Origin: Chitinispirillaceae bacterium
GTDB lineage: Bacteria > Fibrobacterota > Chitinivibrionia > Chitinivibrionales > Chitinispirillaceae
Length of the DNA: 8,870 nucleotides
Direction: 5' to 3'
NCBI GenBank assembly: GCA_016926315.1
Contig: JAFGOU010000462.1
Span: 1 to 8,870 of the forward strand
Shown here one piece after another: positions 5,863 through 8,870 of this stretch. Position numbers and translations under genes: made by a program. The notes under the pieces are model-generated. The model was not told the origin of the DNA, ran no database searches, and saw only the letters and a program-made list of their open reading frames with translations. Every line of letters begins with the position of its first letter. Positions within the stretch are counted from its first letter, which is position 1.

Positions 5863-8733
5863 ATGAATGCGCTTAAAAGGGTTTTGGAATACAGACGTTC
5901 CTTGCCGGTCCTCTACTTCCTGTCCGGCGCCGCGGCGCTCGTGTACGAAATCGCCTGGATGCGGAAATTATCCCTGATCCTGGGCGGCACCGTTTTCGCC
6001 GTCTCGCTCATCACCGCATCCTTCATGCTGGGGCTCGCCCTGGGAAGCCGGTTTATCGGAAAGAAGGCCGATCGTGCGAAACGTCCGGTAGTCATGTTCG
6101 CACAGCTCGCCGCCGGGATCGGTGTTTTCGGGCTTTTTTCCCCGATAGCCTTTTCACTGCTTTCATCGTTTTCCGCTTTTCTTTTCAGTCATGCCGGCCT
6201 CACCGGGTTTTCCCGATCCGCGCTCCAGTTCTCACTGGCAGGGTGCGCGCTCATCGTTCCCACGGTTCTCATGGGAGCCACCTTTCCGGTCATGGCAAAG
6301 GCGTACGCCGTCAATGAGCGCCGCCGACAACGGGACATCGGATGGCTGTGCTTTGTAAATACCCTGGGCGGCGCGCTCGGTTGCTTTCTTGCCGGTTTTT
6401 TCCTTGTCAGGCTTCTGGGCGTCAACACGACCATTTTCTGCGCTGCCGGAACCGACCTCCTGATCGCCGCCGCAGCCGCTCTCATCGGCCGCACGGCCGT
6501 CACCAAACCGGTGCCAGGCAATCGGGAGGTCCCGGAGGACGTCGGGGGCATATTCCCGGACGCGATAATCATGGTGGCACTTGTCACCCTGGGCGTGTCA
6601 GGGTTTTGCAGTCTCGCCTATCAGGTGCTCTGGACCAAGCTCCTGACCTTTTTCTTTCTCGACTCGGTCTATGATTTCGCCATCGTGCTGACCGCGTTCC
6701 TTGCCGGCCTTGCTCTCGGAAGCGCGGTTTTCGGCGCTCTTGCCGGAAATCCGCGCCGATCGCTCCTGCTTTTCGGCCTGGCAGAACTCGGCGCCGGCAT
6801 TGCAGCCATCGCCTTCCTGTATCTCATACAGCGCCTTCCCTATCTTGCCGCCGACCTCTACTCGATGCCTCGACTCCGCCAGGTTTTCGGCGAACACTTT
6901 TTCCTGCCGGTCATGACGATCAAATTCGGTTACGCTTTTCTCATCATGCTGGTTCCCACCTTCCTGCTCGGCGGTGCGCTGCCGCTCGTTACCGGTATCT
7001 GCGCGGGAAGGCCGCATCGCTTTGCCGCCGATATCGGCCGGATGTACATGATGAACACGCTCGGCGCCGTCGCAGGTTCGCTTACCGTCTGCTTCGCGCT
7101 CCTGTCGCTGTTCGGGTCGCGACTCAGCATCCTCGCGCTCGCCCTTCTGAACAGCGCCGCGGGACTGGTCATTCTTCTCTTGCGGTACCGCGGCGCCGCA
7201 GCTCGTGTTGCGCTGTCCATCGGATCCGCGGCCTTGGTCTCTCTGCTCATCCTCGCGCTGCCGCCCTGGGACAAGATCAGAATGTCGGCAAGCTTTTTCG
7301 ACCCCGGTGCCGACGTCGAAAATACCATCGACCTTCTGTTTTACAAAGAAGATGCCTACGGCGTTACGAGCGTGATGAGATCGAGACCGCTTGCCCAGAA
7401 ATTTCTTGTGACCAACCGGAACTACGTACAGAACGCATCGATCCTCGGAGGGTCTGAGGACCATCGCCGGCTCGGGCATATTCCCCTGTTTCTTCATCCG
7501 GATCCATCGCGGGTCGCCGTCATCGGCCTTGCTACGGGTATAACGCTCAGCGGCGCGGCACGCCATGACCTTGAGCGGCTTGACTGCGCCGAGATTTCCG
7601 GCGCGGTCCTGTCGGCGGCGGAGCTGTTCTCGCAGGAAAACGGCGACATCCTCAACCACCCGAAAATCACCTTTACGGTGAACGACGGCAGGAATTTCCT
7701 CGCCGAGACCCGCGCCCGGTACGACGTCATCATCGGCGACATTCTCTTTCCCATGGGCGCCGGCGCCGCCTACCTGTTCACCACCGATTATTTTTCGCTC
7801 ATGCGAAAGCGGCTGCGTCCGGGCGGCCTTGCCTGCGTGTGGCTGCCGCTGAACCAGTTTTCAAGGAACGATCTGCGCACCGTGGTCGCGTCATTTTACT
7901 CCGTTTTCCCGCATACGGCTCTCTGGCTTGGTCTTGTGGGCGAGTCGGTGCCGGTGCTTGGATGCGTCGGGACCGGAACTCCGCTGCGCATCGATTTCGC
8001 GTCGCTCCATAAACGCCTGAGCGACCGCCTTCTCCATGACGATCTGACGCAGATCGGTCTTGACAATCCGGTAGGGTTTACGGCCGGGTTCATCATGGCT
8101 GATGAGGAGGTGCGTACCTTTTCCGAAGGCATGCCGCTTAATACCGACGACCGGCCGATCATTGAATTTTCAAGCCCGCTTCAAGGGAGGGAACACCGGC
8201 CTCAAGGCGCCATTAATCTGGTTGACCTCATCAATCATGGCGGATCAATACTTCCCCGTCTCGAGCTTGCCACCCTGCCCGACAGCACGGTTACACGGCT
8301 GAAACAGGAGATCCCACGTAACACACGCGTACATCGGTTGATGGTTGCCGGATTGGCCGCAGCAATGAATGACCGGACACGGGATGCGCTGGGGCGTTAC
8401 CGGGAAGCGCTTGCCCTCCTGCCCGGCCATGCCGAAACCCGCGAACACCTGTCCCGGACCGTTCTGCGTTATCAAATGCACTGTCTGTCAAAGGGCCATT
8501 CCTCATACGATCCCCTCGAGGCACTCGGATTGTACCGCGACATCATCGATACCGACCCGTCGACCGAAATCGCCAGAATAGCCTTTGAGAAGGTCGGTAA
8601 AATCCTCATGCTCGCCAACAGGCCAAACGAGGCGCTCCGGATGCTCGATAAAGGTCTTGGCCATTTTAAGAGCGATACCGTCCTTATCGGATTGAGAAAG
8701 AGGGTCGATACCACTCCGGGTATCGATAAATAA
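5863..8733 (+). CDS. Multi-pass membrane protein fused to spermidine-synthase-like domain, TPR-like tail
   Basis: This 956-residue protein matches the 'fused MFS/spermidine synthase' type. Residues 15-210 and 238-465 are multi-helix membrane halves that look duplicated. Each opens with a motif of the type SGxxxLxYxxxWxxxL...LGLALGS (21-62; AGLALGS at 281-287) and later has VPTxLxGxxxPV (132-143, 364-375) followed by NTLGAxxG (166-173, 398-405). Residues 490-770 form a soluble spermidine-synthase-like Rossmann domain: VIGLATGIT (553-561) at the SAM loop, Glu577 after strand 2, NDGRNFL (607-613) and DVIIGDI (621-627). The canonical G-rich loop and the DSSDP active-site motif are degenerate, so aminopropyl transfer is doubtful and another decarboxy-SAM or SAM-related role is possible. 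Residues 820-940 resemble two to three TPR helices pairs. The ATG at 5863 lies shortly after a perfect -10; an SD is almost absent. The gene stands alone after the element at 5653-5786. No cognate speD or other polyamine gene is in view. Substrate unknown. Confidence 0.87.
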   Translation: MNALKRVLEYRRSLPVLYFLSGAAALVYEIAWMRKLSLILGGTVFAVSLITASFMLGLALGSRFIGKKADRAKRPVVMFAQLAAGIGVFGLFSPIAFSLLSSFSAFLFSHAGLTGFSRSALQFSLAGCALIVPTVLMGATFPVMAKAYAVNERRRQRDIGWLCFVNTLGGALGCFLAGFFLVRLLGVNTTIFCAAGTDLLIAAAAALIGRTAVTKPVPGNREVPEDVGGIFPDAIIMVALVTLGVSGFCSLAYQVLWTKLLTFFFLDSVYDFAIVLTAFLAGLALGSAVFGALAGNPRRSLLLFGLAELGAGIAAIAFLYLIQRLPYLAADLYSMPRLRQVFGEHFFLPVMTIKFGYAFLIMLVPTFLLGGALPLVTGICAGRPHRFAADIGRMYMMNTLGAVAGSLTVCFALLSLFGSRLSILALALLNSAAGLVILLLRYRGAAARVALSIGSAALVSLLILALPPWDKIRMSASFFDPGADVENTIDLLFYKEDAYGVTSVMRSRPLAQKFLVTNRNYVQNASILGGSEDHRRLGHIPLFLHPDPSRVAVIGLATGITLSGAARHDLERLDCAEISGAVLSAAELFSQENGDILNHPKITFTVNDGRNFLAETRARYDVIIGDILFPMGAGAAYLFTTDYFSLMRKRLRPGGLACVWLPLNQFSRNDLRTVVASFYSVFPHTALWLGLVGESVPVLGCVGTGTPLRIDFASLHKRLSDRLLHDDLTQIGLDNPVGFTAGFIMADEEVRTFSEGMPLNTDDRPIIEFSSPLQGREHRPQGAINLVDLINHGGSILPRLELATLPDSTVTRLKQEIPRNTRVHRLMVAGLAAAMNDRTRDALGRYREALALLPGHAETREHLSRTVLRYQMHCLSKGHSSYDPLEALGLYRDIIDTDPSTEIARIAFEKVGKILMLANRPNEALRMLDKGLGHFKSDTVLIGLRKRVDTTPGIDK
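8705..8726. repeat. Perfect 8-bp hairpin at the 3' end of the membrane protein gene
   Basis: TCGATACC (8705-8712) and GGTATCGA (8719-8726) form a perfect stem around a six-base loop, ending five bases before the TAA stop at 8731. It is coding sequence (DTTPGID), so the arms may be fortuitous, but it could protect the transcript's 3' end. It is followed by A-rich rather than T-rich sequence, so it is not a standard terminator. Confidence 0.4.
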
Positions 8734-8761
8734 AATTCCGGAAAACCGAACTATAAGAGAA

Positions 8762-8790
8762 ACAACAAGCGCTTCTGTTGTATTTTATTA
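8762..8790 (+). terminator. Weak terminator-like hairpin after the membrane protein gene
   Basis: ACAACA (8762-8767) and TGTTGT (8776-8781) pair around an eight-base loop and are followed by the T-rich ATTTTATTA (8782-8790). The stem is short and A/T-rich, so efficiency would be low. Its T-rich tail runs into the left end of the family A element that begins at 8786. Confidence 0.35.
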
Positions 8791-8870
8791 ACGGTCTCAT
8801 AATAGTATGCACGAGATACACCATACCTGTCATTTCGACGAACGCAGTGAGGAGAAATCTCATTACGGTA
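8786..8870. mobile_element. Second family A MITE-like element, left end only, cut by the window edge
   Basis: Positions 8786-8812 repeat the terminal sequence of the element at 856-1047, with 23 of 27 matches to its left end and 22 of 27 to its right end inverted. The start TATTAACGG again carries TA. The interior differs: it begins a palindromic unit with GTCATTTCGACGAA (8829-8842) and GAGGAGAAATCTC (8850-8862), a variant of the GTCATTCCGGCGAA core seen in the other elements. The right end lies outside the window. Confidence 0.55.

Noticed and set aside
6598..7659. 353-residue minus-strand reading frame
   Set aside because: Antisense to the membrane protein; composition is Glu/Arg/Gly-rich mirror of hydrophobic codons, with no ribosome site. 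Shadow.
885..8842. Repeated GTCAYTYCGRCGAA units as CRISPR
   Set aside because: Copies are dispersed by kilobases, differ in sequence, and lack regular spacers or cas genes.

Overview
The window looks like an ordinary chromosomal stretch of a free-living Gram-negative-type bacterium with a GC-rich genome (GC-rich third codon positions, two proteins with export signals). I see no phage, plasmid, IS transposase, CRISPR, tRNA or rRNA genes. The lineage cannot be fixed from sequence alone. Intergenic GTCATTCCGGCGAA-type palindromes carried in small mobile elements suggest a deltaproteobacterial, nitrospirotal or spirochaetal-type environmental genome, but this is only an impression.

Layout, left to right. 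(1) Two minus-strand genes for exported proteins: a class-I glutamine-amidotransferase-like protein (BPL_N type, truncated by the window's left edge) and an unrecognised protein of about 205 residues with a clear sigma70-type promoter. A 192-bp MITE-like element separates them. (2) A plus-strand geranylgeranyl-reductase-family FAD enzyme. (3) A short convergent gap holding an imperfect inverted repeat. (4) A minus-strand aldolase of the 4-hydroxy-2-oxovalerate aldolase / HMG-CoA lyase (DRE-TIM metallolyase) class. (5) Divergent from it, a GT4 glycosyltransferase of the WbaZ-like (mannosyltransferase) type, whose promoter puts the transcription start at its ATG, so its mRNA is probably leaderless. 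(6) A second, unrelated MITE-like element of 134 bp, inserted exactly at the glycosyltransferase stop codon. (7) A 956-residue membrane protein with two duplicated multi-helix halves fused to a spermidine-synthase-like methyltransferase fold and a TPR-like tail. (8) The left end of a second copy of the first MITE family, cut by the right edge.

Functionally the glycosyltransferase belongs to surface polysaccharide or glycolipid assembly and the reductase family acts on isoprenoid chains, such as quinone, lipid or polyprenyl carriers. The aldolase class often sits near glycan genes, but its substrate here is unknown. The genes are mostly single transcription units on alternating strands, so a shared pathway is not demonstrated. 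The most distinctive content is intergenic: two TIR families framing related core hairpins, one TA insertion that re-created a stop codon, and plus-strand genes with very short or absent leaders beside minus-strand genes with good Shine-Dalgarno sites.
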